Below are positions 42,488 to 50,111 of a DNA stretch of 64,000 nucleotides, in pieces. Within the stretch, counting starts at the first letter, position 1; each line of letters starts with the position of its first letter. Where the stretch lies: positions 248,001 through 312,000 of the forward strand of contig NZ_JACHJQ010000001.1 of assembly GCF_014203735.1 (NCBI RefSeq). The letters are read 5' to 3'. This stretch comes from Actinophytocola algeriensis (GTDB lineage: Bacteria > Actinomycetota > Actinomycetes > Mycobacteriales > Pseudonocardiaceae). Below the pieces are notes generated by a model. It was not told the origin of the DNA and did not search any database. It saw only the letters and a program-made list of their open reading frames with translations. A program made the translations under genes and the position numbers.

Positions 42488-43813
42488 GTGTCGGCCAGCG
42501 AGGGTCTTGGCGCCAAGCCGCACAGGCGTAGTGCCCTGGGCGCCGTGATGTCCGTGCTCAACCGCGTGGCCGGGGCGCCGGTCGTCGAGCGGCTGCGGCT
42601 CAAGAAGTCGGTCGACCGGGCGCTCTACGAGGCGACGAAGACCGGGTTCCGCACCGCGGGTGCCGCGACCCGCTCCTTCACGGCCGCCCGCAGGCTGGGC
42701 GCGCCCGCGCGGCCGCCCGCGGTGGCGGACAGCGGCGTGTTCGACCTGACGCCCACCGACGAGCAGCAGATGATCGTCGAGACGGTCGGCGAGTTCGCGG
42801 CCGAGCGCCTGCGCCCCGCCGCCGCGTCCGCCGACGACAAGTGCGCGCCGCCGGAGGAGCTGTTGTCGACGGCCGCGGAATTGGGCGTGACGCTGCTCGG
42901 GGTGCCGGAGGAGCTGGGTGGCGTGGCCACCGAACGGTCCACCGTGACGAACGTGCTGGTGGCCGAGGCCCTGGCCACCGGCGACATGGGGCTCGCGCTG
43001 GCGTGCCTGGCACCGGCCGCGGTGTCGAACGCGCTGGTGCAGTGGGGCAACGAGGAGCAGCAGGCGACGTACCTGCCCGCCTTCACAGGTGACAACGTGC
43101 CGGCCGCCGCGCTGGCGATCCAGGAGCCGGTGGCGCTGTTCGACCCGTTCTCCTTGCGCACCAAGGCCTATCGCACCGCGGGTGGCTTCCGCCTGACAGG
43201 TGTCAAGTCCCTGGTGCCGCGCGCGGCGGCCGCTGAGCTGTTCGTCGTGGCGGCCGATGTGGACGGTCGTGGGCCGGCGCTGTTCGTGGTGGAGTCGTCG
43301 TCGGTGGCGATCGAGTCCGAACCCGCGATGGGGTTGCGTGGCGCGGGAACCGGCCGGGTCGTGCTGGACCAGGTGAACGTGCCGGCCTCGGCCCTGCTGG
43401 ACGCGGACTACGCGGAGTGCGTGCGGCTGGCGCGGCTCGGGTGGTGCGCGCTGGCGGTCGGCACCGGTCAGGCGGTGCTGGACTACGTGATCCCGTACGT
43501 GAACGAGCGGGTGGCGTTCGGTGAGCCGGTGTCGCACCGGCAGGGCGTGGCGTTCAAGGTGGCCGACATCGGCACCGAACTCGACGGGATGAGGTTGGTG
43601 ACCTACCGGGCCGCCGCCCGCGCCGCGGCGGGACTGCCCAACGCCCGTGAGGTAGCACTGGCCAGGAAACTGTGCACCGACAAGGGCATGCAGATCGGCA
43701 GCGACGGTGTGCAGCTGCTCGGTGGGCACGGTTTCGTGAAGGAGCACCCGGTGGAGCGGTGGTACCGCGACCTGCGGGCCGTCGGCGTGATGGAAGGCGC
43801 GGTGCTGGTGTGA
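42488..43813 (+). CDS. Acyl-CoA dehydrogenase with N-terminal extension
   Basis: A 441-residue acyl-CoA dehydrogenase. Residues 1-90 are an extra basic, helical segment (MSVLNRVAGAPVVERLRLKKSVDRALYE begins near 21) before the normal fold starts at FDLTPTDEQQMIVETVGEF. The C-terminal signature LLGGHGFVKEHPVERWYRD is intact, but the usual TEP..GSD loop reads AIQEPVALFDPFS, so substrate and FAD contacts may differ. It overlaps the next dehydrogenase by GTGA. Paired subunits of this kind probably work as a complex on long-chain or multi-ring acyl-CoAs. The extension could be membrane-associated. Confidence 0.85.
   Translation: MSASEGLGAKPHRRSALGAVMSVLNRVAGAPVVERLRLKKSVDRALYEATKTGFRTAGAATRSFTAARRLGAPARPPAVADSGVFDLTPTDEQQMIVETVGEFAAERLRPAAASADDKCAPPEELLSTAAELGVTLLGVPEELGGVATERSTVTNVLVAEALATGDMGLALACLAPAAVSNALVQWGNEEQQATYLPAFTGDNVPAAALAIQEPVALFDPFSLRTKAYRTAGGFRLTGVKSLVPRAAAAELFVVAADVDGRGPALFVVESSSVAIESEPAMGLRGAGTGRVVLDQVNVPASALLDADYAECVRLARLGWCALAVGTGQAVLDYVIPYVNERVAFGEPVSHRQGVAFKVADIGTELDGMRLVTYRAAARAAAGLPNAREVALARKLCTDKGMQIGSDGVQLLGGHGFVKEHPVERWYRDLRAVGVMEGAVLV
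43192..43207. promoter_or_regulatory. CCTGAC-N4-GTCAAG palindrome-like word, intragenic
   Basis: CCTGACAGGTGTCAAG differs from operator 2 core (27532-27551) at one base and shares its AGGT spacer. It lies inside an acyl-CoA dehydrogenase gene. Confidence 0.35.
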
Positions 43814-45000
43814 TCAACCTCGAGGTTCCCCGCAAGCTGACCACGCTGGTCGACCAGGCCCGCCAGGCGGCGATGGCGTTCCTGCGCCCCAACTCGCGGA
43901 AGTACGACCAGGCGGAACACACCTACCCCAAGGAACTCGACACGCTGGCGTCCCTTTTGGACGGTCTGAGCGCGTCGGGCGGCGGCGCGGGTGCGGGTGG
44001 CGTACGCCGGTCAGGTTCCGGCAAGTCGACGGCGAACCTGTCCCTGGTACTGGGCACGATGGAGATGTGCTGGGGCGACGCGGGCCTGCTGCTGTCCATG
44101 CCTCGGCAAGGTCTTGGCAACGCGGCGATCGCGTCGGTGGCGTCGGAGGAGCAGCTGGCGCGGTACAAGGGCAAGTGGGCCGCGATGGCCATCACCGAAC
44201 CTGACACCGGTTCGGACTCGGGCGCCATCAGGACCACAGCCGTCCGCGACGGCGACCACTATGTGCTCAACGGCGAGAAGATCTTCGTGACCTCGGGCGA
44301 ACGCGCCGACTGCGTGGTCGTGTGGGCGACGCTCGACCGGTCGCTGGGCAAGGCCGCGATCAAGTCGTTCGTGGTCGACCGCGACACGCCGGGCTTCGAG
44401 TTGGTGCGGCTGGAACACAAGCTCGGCATCCGCGCGTCGGACACCGCGCACTTCCGCCTCGACAACTGCCGCGTACCGGCGTCGAACCTGCTGGGCACGC
44501 CGGAGATCAAGCCGGACCAGGGCTTCGCGGGCGTCATGCAGACGTTCGACAACACCAGGCCATTGGTGGCGGCGATGGCGGTGGGCATCACCCGCGCCGC
44601 GCTGGAGGAAACCCGCCGCCTGCTGACTTCCGCCGGCGTGGAGATCGACTACGACAAACCGGCGAACAACCAGCACGCGGCAGCGGCGGCGTTCCTGGAC
44701 ATGGAAGCCGACTACGAGTCGATGTACCTGCTGACACTGCAGGCCGCGTGGATGGCGGACAACCGCAAACCCAACTCCCTGCAGGCCTCGTACGCGAAGG
44801 CGAAGGCGGGCCGGTCGGCCACGGCGATCACGCTGAGGTGCGTGGAACTGTGCGGCTCGCTCGGCTACACGGAGCACGAGTTGCTGGAGAAGTGGTCCCG
44901 CGACGCCAAAATCATGGACATCTTCGAGGGCACCCAACAGATCCAGCAGCTCATCATCGCCCGCCGCCTGTTGGGGAAGACGAGCGCGCAGCTCAAATGA
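43810..45000 (+). CDS. Acyl-CoA dehydrogenase, partner of the preceding gene
   Basis: A 396-residue acyl-CoA dehydrogenase, GTG start overlapping the previous stop. Motifs: MAITEPDTGSDSGAIRTTA, VLNGEKIFVTSGERADC, LCGSLGYTEHELLEKWSRDAKI and IFEGTQQIQQLIIARRLLG (GTQQ replaces the usual GT.E, so the classical catalytic Glu of this position is absent). That absence could mean the base is provided from another position or by the partner subunit. Co-translation with 42488-43813 supports a heteromeric complex. Confidence 0.86.
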   Translation: MINLEVPRKLTTLVDQARQAAMAFLRPNSRKYDQAEHTYPKELDTLASLLDGLSASGGGAGAGGVRRSGSGKSTANLSLVLGTMEMCWGDAGLLLSMPRQGLGNAAIASVASEEQLARYKGKWAAMAITEPDTGSDSGAIRTTAVRDGDHYVLNGEKIFVTSGERADCVVVWATLDRSLGKAAIKSFVVDRDTPGFELVRLEHKLGIRASDTAHFRLDNCRVPASNLLGTPEIKPDQGFAGVMQTFDNTRPLVAAMAVGITRAALEETRRLLTSAGVEIDYDKPANNQHAAAAAFLDMEADYESMYLLTLQAAWMADNRKPNSLQASYAKAKAGRSATAITLRCVELCGSLGYTEHELLEKWSRDAKIMDIFEGTQQIQQLIIARRLLGKTSAQLK

Positions 45001-45033
45001 ACGGTCGCCGCGGTGCGGTGCCATGATGGGCCG

Positions 45034-45729
45034 ATGCTGACGATCCCCGGTTATGAAGGCGGCTCGCTGGTCGACGGGTCGAGTTTCCTCGGCGAGCCCT
45101 TGTTCTGGCCCAACCATCTTGGTTCCAGTCTGAGGGGTGCCGAGTCGCAGGCCATCGCTTTCGGGCCGGACTGGGACGCCGCCAAGGAGGTCTACCGGCG
45201 TGTCTCGGACGGGGAGTGCTGGCCGGTGTTCTCCGTGCGGCTTCTCTCGGGGCACGTGGTCCACGTCGTCTACCGGAACCTTGCGGACGACATCGGCGTC
45301 GACTACCTGGTCCACCACCCCGAATGGGGGGACGCCGTGTCGCTCGCTGTCGATGACGGCCACTTCATGGGGCCAGGGCTGTCCTGGCGGGAGCTGGTCG
45401 CCGTCGCCGGGCAGCCGGTTTCCGATGGCGTCGTCAACCCCGATGCGCGGCTTCTGCTGCTCTTCCCCATGCTCGGTGACACGGACGTGCCGGAGGACGC
45501 CGCGGCCCGCCTCGCCTCGGCGTTGTCGACACTGACCGTCGTCGAGGAACCTGCCGAGCTCGCTGTCCTGCTTCTGCGGCACCAAGGGCAGTGGGAGCCG
45601 GCGAACTGGAGCCAGGACGACGGTGTCTGGGTTTGCGACAGCTCGCACAGTTACCGCAACCCGCTGAACGGCTTCGCCCTGCCCGCACCACGCATGGCGG
45701 AGATCAGCGACGCACTGAACTCGCGGTAG
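45034..45729 (+). CDS. Hypothetical protein in an immunity-type gene set
   Basis: A 231-residue protein beginning MLTIPGYEGGSLVDGSSFLGE. The sequence is acidic, mixed alpha/beta, cytoplasmic, with blocks FWPNHLGSSLRGAESQ, WPVFSVRLLSGHVVHVVYRNL, LSWRELVAVAGQPV and WVCDSSHSYRNPLNGFALP. I do not recognise a named domain. Size, acidity and the following Imm10-like gene 9 bp away suggest an immunity or SUKH-like role, but this is inference. The ATG at 45034 is preferred to the GTG at 45013. Confidence 0.65.
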   Translation: MLTIPGYEGGSLVDGSSFLGEPLFWPNHLGSSLRGAESQAIAFGPDWDAAKEVYRRVSDGECWPVFSVRLLSGHVVHVVYRNLADDIGVDYLVHHPEWGDAVSLAVDDGHFMGPGLSWRELVAVAGQPVSDGVVNPDARLLLLFPMLGDTDVPEDAAARLASALSTLTVVEEPAELAVLLLRHQGQWEPANWSQDDGVWVCDSSHSYRNPLNGFALPAPRMAEISDALNSR

Positions 45730-45738
45730 GTGTCTCGC

Positions 45739-46149
45739 ATGACATACCGGTTCATCGCCGACGTCGCCTGCGGATTCGACAACGCGGACGAGGACGACTG
45801 CGTGATGGCGGGCGTCGCCGAGTCCGACGGCGGCGGTTTCTCGCTGACCTTCATGTGCGACTTCGACGAGCCCGATGCCCAGGAGGTGTCCCTCGGCTTC
45901 GACACGCACTGTCTGGTCACCCCTGATCAGGGCACGGCCTACGGCTGCGTGCGCGAGGTCACGATCGCGGGCGACGTGCTGCGGGTGGTGCTCGACCCTG
46001 CCTCCCTTGCCGCCCTCAATCTGGAGGATCCGGTGGTCGAGGCGGTGTTGCGTGCGCCGGCGGCCGATGTTGCCCGGTTCCGGGAGGTGCTGTCGCGCGT
46101 CCTTGCCTTCGGCCGGTCCGAGGCGCGGCCCGCCGTCGCCGGCCTGTAG
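45739..46149 (+). CDS. Imm10-like immunity family protein
   Basis: A 136-residue protein with the pattern FSLTFMCDFDEPDAQEVSLG, FDTHCLVTPDQGTAYGCVREV and GDVLRVVLDPASLAALNLEDP, which I associate with Imm10-type proteins found beside polymorphic toxins. Acidic, beta-rich, no signal peptide. The ATG at 45739 is used; GTG 45730 would add three residues. It follows the hypothetical gene by 9 bp and no toxin gene is nearby, so it would be an orphan immunity gene or have another role. Confidence 0.6.
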   Translation: MTYRFIADVACGFDNADEDDCVMAGVAESDGGGFSLTFMCDFDEPDAQEVSLGFDTHCLVTPDQGTAYGCVREVTIAGDVLRVVLDPASLAALNLEDPVVEAVLRAPAADVARFREVLSRVLAFGRSEARPAVAGL

Positions 46150-46269
46150 CGGTACCGGCAGCGGCCCGCGGGAATCGTGGTGCGTGGAGTGTCCGGTCCC
46201 CTCAAGCTGGCAGAAGGACGGCAACCCTCCGCGCCTGGTTCAGCCTTCATGCTCACCCTGCCCGAAGGC

Positions 46270-46743
46270 TCACCCGTCATCGATCCCTCGTTCGGCGGAA
46301 CCGGCGGCTGAGCTGTGGAGGCCGTGCTTCTCCGGTAGGCGGTTCACCACCGCCGCCAGGTGGGCCGGGTAGTCGGTCAGGCTGGTACCTGACAGGGTGT
46401 CCACGAAGGCCTTGTCGTACTTGGCCAGCAGGATGCACAGGTCGTACACGAGCATGCCCTCGTACCCGAACAGTTCCTGCAGCACCCGGACCACCGACAG
46501 CATCGTCGGCAGTTGGGTCGGGCGGAACTTGCCGCCGGAGGTGAGGAGGGAGATCGAGTGGTTGTACGACTCGAAGTCCAGCGCGCCGTCGTTTTCCTCC
46601 TCGTACCGTTCCAGAGTCAGTCGGGTGCCCAGGAAGAGCCTGTCCTCCAGGGGCGGGCCGCAGCCCAGCGGCGCGCTCACCTTCTCGGTCAGTTCGGGTA
46701 GCGGTAGGTCCGACCAGAAGTAGTACTCGACGCTGACGCTCAT
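46270..46743 (-). CDS. Small protein coupled to chsH3, possibly SitI3-like
   Basis: A 157-residue protein. The ATG at 46743 overlaps the chsH3 stop (ATGA), making it the last gene of the kstD operon. The sequence begins MSVSVEYYFWSDLPLPELTE and contains TRLTLERYEEENDGALDF and LSVVRVLQELFGYEGMLVYDLCIL. The layout resembles SitI3-type immunity proteins, but similarity is weak by eye. Its coupling to a steroid operon also allows a catabolic or regulatory role. The codon usage looks like that of its neighbours. Confidence 0.6.
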   Translation of the reverse strand: MSVSVEYYFWSDLPLPELTEKVSAPLGCGPPLEDRLFLGTRLTLERYEEENDGALDFESYNHSISLLTSGGKFRPTQLPTMLSVVRVLQELFGYEGMLVYDLCILLAKYDKAFVDTLSGTSLTDYPAHLAAVVNRLPEKHGLHSSAAGSAERGIDDG

Positions 46744-47600
46744 CGGACCGTGAGCATCGTTTCGTCCAGTACTACCGCGTCGTTGCGGTTGATGGACGTT
46801 GTCGTGGCCTGGTAGCCCTTGTCCGTCTCCCACATGCGGACTCGCAGGGTCTCGCCGGGGAAGACCACCCCCGAGAAGCGTGCCGAGAACGAGCCGACGG
46901 CTGTCACGTCGCCCTTCAGCATCTCGTCCACCATGGCCTTGCAGACCATGCCGTACGTGCACAGGCCGTGCAGGATCGGGCGGTCGAAGCCCGCCTTCTC
47001 CGCGAACGACGGGTCCGCGTGCAGGGGGTTGCGGTCGCCGCACAGGCGGTACAGGAGCGCCTGCTGGGGCAGCGTCGGCAGCTCCACCACCATGTCCGGG
47101 GCGCCGACCGGCGGTGGGAGGCGTAGCGCGGGACCGCGTGAGCCGCCGAAACCGCCCTCGCCGCGGGCGAAGATGCCGGTTGTCGTTGTCCACAGTGGAG
47201 CGCCGGCCAGGTCGACGACCTCGGCCTCCTGGACGATCACCGCCGCCTTGCCCTTGTCCCACACGTCCGCGATGCGTGCGCGGGACGTGGCTCGCCCGGC
47301 TACGGGCAGGCGGGCGTGGACGGTGATCGACTGGGTGCCGTGCAGGACCTTCGACAGGTCGATGTCGATGCCGGGGAAGGACACCGCGGGCGGCTCGAAC
47401 ATCCGGAAGTTGGGGGCGACGACCCCGAACGTGGGGAGGACCTGGAGTCTGTCCTCGAGGACGTACTTCAGCTCGGACGCCTCCGTCGGGTGTCCGCCCG
47501 CGCCCACCGCCAGGTGGTACAGCAGCACGTCCGTGCTGGTCCACGCGAACTCGGTCTTCCCGAGGTCCGCGCCGACGGCGACGTCCGGGTCGATGGGCAT
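46740..47600 (-). CDS. chsH3: MaoC-like enoyl-CoA hydratase ChsH3
   Basis: A 286-residue double hot-dog hydratase, the same length as Rv3538. N-terminal hot dog: WTSTDVLLYHLAVGAGGHPTEASELKY. C-terminal catalytic hot dog with the hydratase motif QQALLYRLCGDRNPLHADPSFAEKAGF and GFDRPILHGLCTYG (Asp/His dyad). ChsH3-type enzymes hydrate C5 or C3 side-chain enoyl-CoAs of cholesterol. The ATG at 47600 is 7 bp past the kshB stop, in a run kstD-kshA-unknown-kshB-chsH3. Confidence 0.9.
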   Translation of the reverse strand: MPIDPDVAVGADLGKTEFAWTSTDVLLYHLAVGAGGHPTEASELKYVLEDRLQVLPTFGVVAPNFRMFEPPAVSFPGIDIDLSKVLHGTQSITVHARLPVAGRATSRARIADVWDKGKAAVIVQEAEVVDLAGAPLWTTTTGIFARGEGGFGGSRGPALRLPPPVGAPDMVVELPTLPQQALLYRLCGDRNPLHADPSFAEKAGFDRPILHGLCTYGMVCKAMVDEMLKGDVTAVGSFSARFSGVVFPGETLRVRMWETDKGYQATTTSINRNDAVVLDETMLTVR

Positions 47601-47607
47601 CCGCACC

Positions 47608-48618
47608 TCATTCGTAGCTGATCTCGACCTCGTCCGTCACCGGCAGGGACTGGCACGCCAGCCGGATGCCGTCCGCGAGGTCCTCCTCCTCGAGAACGTC
47701 ATTGTTCAGCATTTTGACCTCGCCCGACACCAGCCGGCACGCACACGCACTGCACGCACCCTCCCGGCACGAGTACGGCGCGTCCAGCCCGCGGTCCAGC
47801 AGCAGGTCCAGCAGCTTCGTGTCAGCAGGCCAGTCGAACTGGTGTTCGGTGCCGTCCAGTGTGACCTTCACCGCCGCGGTGCGGGCGGAGCCGGTGGTCA
47901 CGGGCGCCGCTTTCTCGAAGGGGTTCGCGCCAAGTGACTTGAACCGTTCGAGGTGCACGCGCGTGCGTGGTACGTCCAGAGTGGACAGTGCGGACCTGAC
48001 GGCTGTCATGTACGGGGCCGGGCCGCAGATGAACACCTCGTGCCCCGAGTACGGGCGGGCCAGTTCGGTCAGCGCGGCGGCCGTGGGCAGGCCCTGCACC
48101 GACTCCAGCCAGTGGTGCACCACCAGGCGGGACGGGTGCTCGGCCGCCAGCGCCGCCAGCGCACGGGCGAAGATCACCGACCGGTCGTCGCGGTTGGCGT
48201 ACACGAGCACGACCCGGCCGCTACCTGACGCCAGTGCGGACTTCACGATCGACATCACCGGGGTGATGCCGCTGCCCGCCGCGAACAGCAACAGGTCCTC
48301 GTCCAGTGACGACGGGGTGAAGATCCCGGCGGGTGCCAGCGACTCCAGCTCGTCGCCCGCGGTGACCGAGTCGCAGATCCAGTTCGAGCCGTAACCGTCG
48401 GCGGTGCGCTTGACCGTGACCCGCAGTGCGTCGTCGGTGTGCGGGGAGCTGGACAGCGAGTAGCACCTGGCCACCGAGCCGCAGCGGTCGCTCGGGATCC
48501 GCAGCGTCAGGAACTGACCGGGACGGTAATCGAAGCCGGGCGAGTCGAAGACAACCGAACAGGCGTCAGGTGTCTCCTGGACGACCTCGCGGACCCGCAG
48601 CAGGTAGGACTCGGTCAC
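47608..48618 (-). CDS. kshB: 3-ketosteroid 9alpha-hydroxylase reductase KshB
   Basis: A 336-residue reductase that passes electrons from NADH through FAD and a [2Fe-2S] centre to KshA. FAD domain with RCYSLSSSPHTDD; NAD domain with FAAGSGITPVMSIVKSAL and VFICGPAPYM. The C-terminal plant-type ferredoxin domain has YSCREGACSACACRL and a fourth Cys in RLACQS. The GTG at 48618 (VTESYLLRV) has a GAGGGG upstream; the in-frame ATG at 48657 is weaker. It is located two genes after kshA. Confidence 0.94.
   Translation of the reverse strand: MTESYLLRVREVVQETPDACSVVFDSPGFDYRPGQFLTLRIPSDRCGSVARCYSLSSSPHTDDALRVTVKRTADGYGSNWICDSVTAGDELESLAPAGIFTPSSLDEDLLLFAAGSGITPVMSIVKSALASGSGRVVLVYANRDDRSVIFARALAALAAEHPSRLVVHHWLESVQGLPTAAALTELARPYSGHEVFICGPAPYMTAVRSALSTLDVPRTRVHLERFKSLGANPFEKAAPVTTGSARTAAVKVTLDGTEHQFDWPADTKLLDLLLDRGLDAPYSCREGACSACACRLVSGEVKMLNNDVLEEEDLADGIRLACQSLPVTDEVEISYE
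47995..48010. promoter_or_regulatory. CCTGAC-N4-GTCATG palindrome-like word inside kshB
   Basis: CCTGACGGCTGTCATG matches the dispersed palindrome with one mismatch. Intragenic. Confidence 0.3.
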
Positions 48619-48672
48619 GACGGCCCCTCGCTGGCTCCGGCCCGTCTCGGCCTCCATGGTTCGTTCGCGAGC

Positions 48673-48990
48673 TCACTCATCCGGCACCGCCACCACGCCT
48701 GCCGCGACGGCTTTCTCGATCGCCTCCCGCAGCGTGGGGCACGTGTCGATCCGTGCCGACAGCTCGCCCGCTGACACCCGTGAGGCGAACTCGGGACACG
48801 AGTCGGCAGGCGAGGACTGCCACTGGATGCTCATCTGCATCCGGCTCGCCTTGCGCACCAGGACCTCTGTCGTGCACGCCGCGCACCTGACGGGTGTCAG
48901 GCCCGAGTTCAGGAACTCGTGCTCGTCCGCGAGCGTGCCGATCGGGTCGGTGTGCGGAGGTGCCTTCGCCCACGACGAGGAGGAGGTCAT
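48673..48990 (-). CDS. Unknown 105-residue protein between kshA and kshB
   Basis: The ATG at 48990 overlaps the kshA stop (ATGA). The protein has four cysteines: CAAC at about residues 36-39, then SCPEF and DTCPTLREA. The latter part is helical (PTLREAIEKAVAAGVVAVPDE). It is too short and wrongly spaced for a ferredoxin, but a metal or zinc site is possible. Being sandwiched between the oxygenase and reductase of one enzyme it may be an assembly or electron-transfer accessory. The gene contains a perfect CCTGAC palindrome. Confidence 0.75.
   Translation of the reverse strand: MTSSSSWAKAPPHTDPIGTLADEHEFLNSGLTPVRCAACTTEVLVRKASRMQMSIQWQSSPADSCPEFASRVSAGELSARIDTCPTLREAIEKAVAAGVVAVPDE
48886..48901. 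promoter_or_regulatory. CCTGAC-N4-GTCAGG palindrome in the small gene of the ksh operon
   Basis: CCTGACGGGTGTCAGG is a perfect copy of the TetR operator core. It lies within the coding sequence of the 105-residue protein, between kshA and kshB. Confidence 0.4.
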
Positions 48991-50111
48991 CCCGCGGCCT
49001 CCTGACGTGCGAGGTTCTCCGCGACCTCCTGCTCCCAGACCTCGTTCGCGCGGGTCGTGTCCACCTCGAACTCGAAACGCCGTGTCATCTCCTCGGTCAC
49101 GTCCGCGGCGTCGACGTAGAACTGCTCGTACCACCGCCGCAGCTGGTAGACCGGGCCGTCCTCCTCGCACAGCAGCGGGTTGTCGATGCGGGTCTTGTTC
49201 CGCCAGATCTCGACGTCCTGCAGGAACCCGACACCGAAGCTCTTCGCGAGCTTCGCGGCCACCTTGTCCGCCTTGTCCGCGGGCAGGCCGGGCAGCTTCT
49301 TCACGCTCACGCCCCACTGCAGGACGAACGAGTCGGCGCTGACCGGGTAGTGGCAGTTGATCAGCACGGTCTCGATGGTCGTGCCGTGGTAGTCCTGCCA
49401 CAGGTCGTTGATCATGTAGGACGGCCCGAAGTACGACGCCTCCGACTTGAGCGTCACGTCGTCGGCCGAGTACGACCCGGCCGAGACGTCCGGCCTGCCG
49501 CGCGAGTTCAGGTACTGCGTGGCGACGTGGCCCTCGAACACGTTCTTGAAGTACGTCGGGAACGCGAAGTGGATGTAGAAGAAGTGGGCCATGTCGACCA
49601 TGTTGTCGATGATCTCGCGGCAGTTGGAGCCGTCGATCCGCACGGTGTCCCAGGTCCACTCGCTCCACTCCGGGCCGGACGCGCCGCGTGCCTCGGGGAT
49701 CACCACGTCCTCGGGTGGCGGGTTGCCTTCCGGGTCGTGCCACACGAACAGCTGCTTGTTGCGTTCGAGCGTCAGCCACGACCGGGTCCGCGCGCGCAGC
49801 GGAATCCGCTTGGCGTAAGGGATCTGCACGCACTTGCCGTTACCTGACCAGCGCCAGTCGTGGAACGGGCATGCGATGGCCTCGCCCTTCACCGTGCCCT
49901 GCGTCAGGTCGCCGCCCATGTGCCTGCAGTACGCGTCGAGCACGTTCAGCGTGCCGTCCCCGGTCGCGAACACGACGAGCTTGGTGCCGAACGCCTCGAT
50001 CGCGTGCGGTTTGCCGTCGCGGAACGGTTCCGCGAGCCCGAGGCAGTGCCAGCCGCGGGCGAACCGCTCGCGCGGGGCGCCGACATCGATCGTGCGAAAA
50101 CCACTTGTCAT
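48987..50111 (-). CDS. kshA: 3-ketosteroid 9alpha-hydroxylase oxygenase KshA
   Basis: Rieske non-haem iron oxygenase, 374 residues, hydroxylating C9 of 3-ketosteroids; with KstD this opens ring B. Rieske ligands: Cys62/His64 (AYCRHMGG) and Cys81/His84 (CPFHDW). Mononuclear iron ligands His176 and His181 (MVDMAHFFYIHF), with the third ligand Asp expected in FLQDVEIWRNK. The length matches characterised KshA proteins. The ATG overlaps the kstD stop (ATGA), so both ring-opening activities are co-translated. Confidence 0.96.
   Translation of the reverse strand: MTSGFRTIDVGAPRERFARGWHCLGLAEPFRDGKPHAIEAFGTKLVVFATGDGTLNVLDAYCRHMGGDLTQGTVKGEAIACPFHDWRWSGNGKCVQIPYAKRIPLRARTRSWLTLERNKQLFVWHDPEGNPPPEDVVIPEARGASGPEWSEWTWDTVRIDGSNCREIIDNMVDMAHFFYIHFAFPTYFKNVFEGHVATQYLNSRGRPDVSAGSYSADDVTLKSEASYFGPSYMINDLWQDYHGTTIETVLINCHYPVSADSFVLQWGVSVKKLPGLPADKADKVAAKLAKSFGVGFLQDVEIWRNKTRIDNPLLCEEDGPVYQLRRWYEQFYVDAADVTEEMTRRFEFEVDTTRANEVWEQEVAENLARQEAAG

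Noticed and set aside
43990-44040. Walker A-like GSGSGKST motif in an acyl-CoA dehydrogenase
   Set aside because: The motif (protein RRSGSGKSTANL) lies in a disordered loop of a full acyl-CoA dehydrogenase; no P-loop fold or Walker B follows.
42488-45000. Assigning the dehydrogenase pair to FadE26/FadE27 (ChsE4-ChsE5)
   Set aside because: The N-terminal extension and the GTQQ motif do not fit what I recall of those proteins, and the neighbouring genes differ; left as an unnamed pair.
47205-47225. TTGTCCACA-like DnaA box inside chsH3
   Set aside because: A single isolated copy within a coding sequence; chance occurrence is likely.
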